In this document: positions 5,721 through 6,488 of the stretch, piece after piece
Layout of the letters: each line of letters opens with the position of its first letter
How positions within the stretch are numbered: position 1 is the first letter of the stretch
DNA from: Dehalococcoidales bacterium
Lineage (GTDB): Bacteria; Chloroflexota; Dehalococcoidia; Dehalococcoidales; ARS1013
DNA: 6,488 nt
Reading direction: 5' to 3'
NCBI GenBank assembly: GCA_002690375.1
Contig: NZEH01000012.1
Span: 14,915 to 21,402 of the forward strand
Made by a program: the position numbers and the translations under genes
Notes under the pieces: generated by a model
Databases searched by the model: none
Told to the model about the DNA's origin: nothing
The model's input: the letters and a program-made list of their open reading frames with translations, nothing else

Positions 5721-6116
5721 ATGAAAACCGTGCTCTTTGTTTGCGTTCATAATTCTGGCCGCTCTCAGATGGCCGAGGCTTTCCTCAACCGACTGGCAAA
5801 AGGAAAGGCCAAGGCGCTTTCAGCAGGGACCGACCCCGCCAATGCTATTGACCCCACTGTGGTCGAAGCTATGGGAGAAGTCGGTATAGACATAAGCGCT
5901 AGTAAGCCAAAAGCACTCACACCCAAGATGATAGAGCCACTGGACAGAGTGATAACCATGGGTTGTAGGGTGGAGGAGATATGTCCGACAACTTTCATAG
6001 AGACCGAAGACTGGGAATTAGAAGAACCCAAGGACAAGCCACTGGAAAAGGTCAGGAAGATAAGGGACAAGATAAAGATAAAAGTAATAAAGATGCTGGA
6101 AGAGACCGGAGTCTAG
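5721..6116 (+). CDS. arsC: Arsenate reductase, thioredoxin-coupled type (low-molecular-weight phosphatase fold)
   Basis: The predicted protein has 131 aa, the usual length for the Staphylococcus pI258-type ArsC. This enzyme reduces arsenate to arsenite in the cytoplasm through a cysteine relay re-reduced by thioredoxin. The phosphate-binding loop CVHNSGRS (C8 to R14, the CX5R signature) opens the protein. Two further cysteines, C82 and C88 in GCRVEEIC, fit the C82/C89 relay of the family, which separates it from plain tyrosine phosphatases. The loop that normally carries the catalytic Asp-Pro reads WELEEPKDKP, with Glu-Pro instead. The ATG at 5721 has GGAAGGA about 6 nt upstream. It is divergent from the Rrf2 gene with a 137-bp shared upstream region. 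No arsenite pump or ArsR is in view. The small phosphatase-fold family is not always about arsenic, so phosphatase activity remains possible. Confidence 0.87.
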   Translation: MKTVLFVCVHNSGRSQMAEAFLNRLAKGKAKALSAGTDPANAIDPTVVEAMGEVGIDISASKPKALTPKMIEPLDRVITMGCRVEEICPTTFIETEDWELEEPKDKPLEKVRKIRDKIKIKVIKMLEETGV

Positions 6117-6157
6117 ATGATAGAACTACATATTTAAACAAGCCTTCCCAACCTCAA

Positions 6158-6186
6158 TTGACGAGGATTCTCCACTACTGTATGAT
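6158..6186 (+). promoter_or_regulatory. Sigma70-type promoter of the pabB-like gene
   Basis: TTGACG (6158-6163, 5/6 match) lies exactly 17 bp before TATGAT (6181-6186, 5/6 match). Transcription would begin near 6193 and give a leader of about 40 nt. The 117-bp stretch between arsC and this gene holds no other feature I can support. Confidence 0.65.
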
Positions 6187-6233
6187 GCCAATAACTTATC
6201 GAAAAGATAGACTTCTCATCATAGTTAGGTCCC

Positions 6234-6488
6234 ATGGTCAGAGCATCTCACTATCCACTGATAGAAGAAATAGAGGCAAAGCTAACACCGCTTGATGCCT
6301 TTGCACTTCTCAAGGACAAGCGGTTCAGTTTCTTCCTAGATAGTGGCATGGACCCCCATAAACTAGGACGCTATTCTTTTATCGGAAGCGACCCCTTTAT
6401 GGTGTTTAGCGCCCGTGGCAATGAGGGTACCATTAGCCAAGGCAGTAAAAAGAGAAGTTCAAGTGGCAATCCCTTTGATGTGCTGGGC
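6234..6488 (+). CDS. pabB: Aminodeoxychorismate synthase component I (PabB-like), N-terminal fragment cut by right window edge
   Basis: The first 85 codons are present, open to the right edge. The translation contains FFLDSGMDPHKLGRYSFIG followed by SDPFMVFSARG. This is the N-terminal signature of the chorismate-binding PabB/TrpE family, where the (L/F)GRYSF(I/L)G segment is strongly conserved. PabB converts chorismate with ammonia from a PabA glutaminase to aminodeoxychorismate for folate synthesis. Anthranilate synthase TrpE is the alternative, since the catalytic C-terminal domain lies outside the window; the very short N-terminal extension and the DPF segment favour PabB. The ATG at 6234 is the first start after an in-frame stop at 6222-6224; the ribosome-binding sequence is weak. 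Its own promoter lies upstream, and it appears unrelated to the sulfur genes. Confidence 0.82.
   Translation, partial: MVRASHYPLIEEIEAKLTPLDAFALLKDKRFSFFLDSGMDPHKLGRYSFIGSDPFMVFSARGNEGTISQGSKKRSSSGNPFDVLG

Noticed and set aside
5981..6295. 104-codon plus-strand frame overlapping the end of arsC and the start of the pabB-like gene
   Set aside because: It is out of frame with both supported genes, and its translation is basic and low-complexity without motifs. The region also holds a good promoter for the pabB-like gene.
1..6488. CRISPR array, tRNA/rRNA genes, insertion sequences or riboswitches
   Set aside because: I found no regularly spaced repeats, tRNA-like cloverleaf, transposase frames or terminal inverted repeats, and no leader resembling SAM or T-box elements in the short intergenic regions.

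Overview
The window is about 6.5 kb of bacterial DNA with roughly balanced GC, dominated by a minus-strand cluster for assimilating reduced sulfur into cysteine. A Rrf2-family regulator stands at its head, and there are two plus-strand genes on the right. The host is probably a bacterium with anaerobic or facultative metabolism. An IscR/CymR-like Rrf2 protein, an AsrC/Dsr-like siroheme sulfite reductase with built-in ferredoxin clusters, an [4Fe-4S] APS/PAPS reductase and a thioredoxin-type arsenate reductase would suit Chloroflexota (Dehalococcoidia-like) or a similar sediment or groundwater lineage. That placement is a guess from protein character, not a demonstrated assignment.

Minus strand, in order of transcription (right to left): Rrf2 regulator (5583-5140); membrane-anchored monoheme cytochrome c (5029-4508); cysteine synthase CysK (4481-3534); siroheme/[4Fe-4S] sulfite reductase with a 2x[4Fe-4S] ferredoxin insert (3508-2507); a 169-bp gap with a possible internal promoter; APS/PAPS reductase CysH (2337-1579); a CysM-like PLP synthase fused to a rhodanese domain (1557-202); and the first 37 codons of a second CysM-like paralogue (111-1) running off the left edge. 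The two CysM-like genes are a diverged tandem duplication. Their similarity extends upstream of the start codon into the last codons of cysH.

Plus strand: a divergent arsenate reductase/low-molecular-weight phosphatase-like gene (5721-6116), then the 5' end of an aminodeoxychorismate synthase component I (pabB-like) gene (6234 to the right edge) with its own good sigma70-type promoter.

Together the minus-strand genes give APS/PAPS to sulfite (CysH), sulfite to sulfide (sulfite reductase) and sulfide plus an activated serine to cysteine (CysK). The rhodanese-fused synthase may use or produce persulfide sulfur. ATP sulfurylase, serine acetyltransferase and a dedicated electron-donor subunit for the sulfite reductase are not in the window. 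The most interesting point is the regulator. It has an IscR-like cysteine triad and a C-terminal tail ending in Tyr-Tyr-Ile, like Bacillus CymR. It lies in the same cluster as CysK, the enzyme CymR binds, and a perfect 7-bp inverted repeat overlaps its predicted transcription start.
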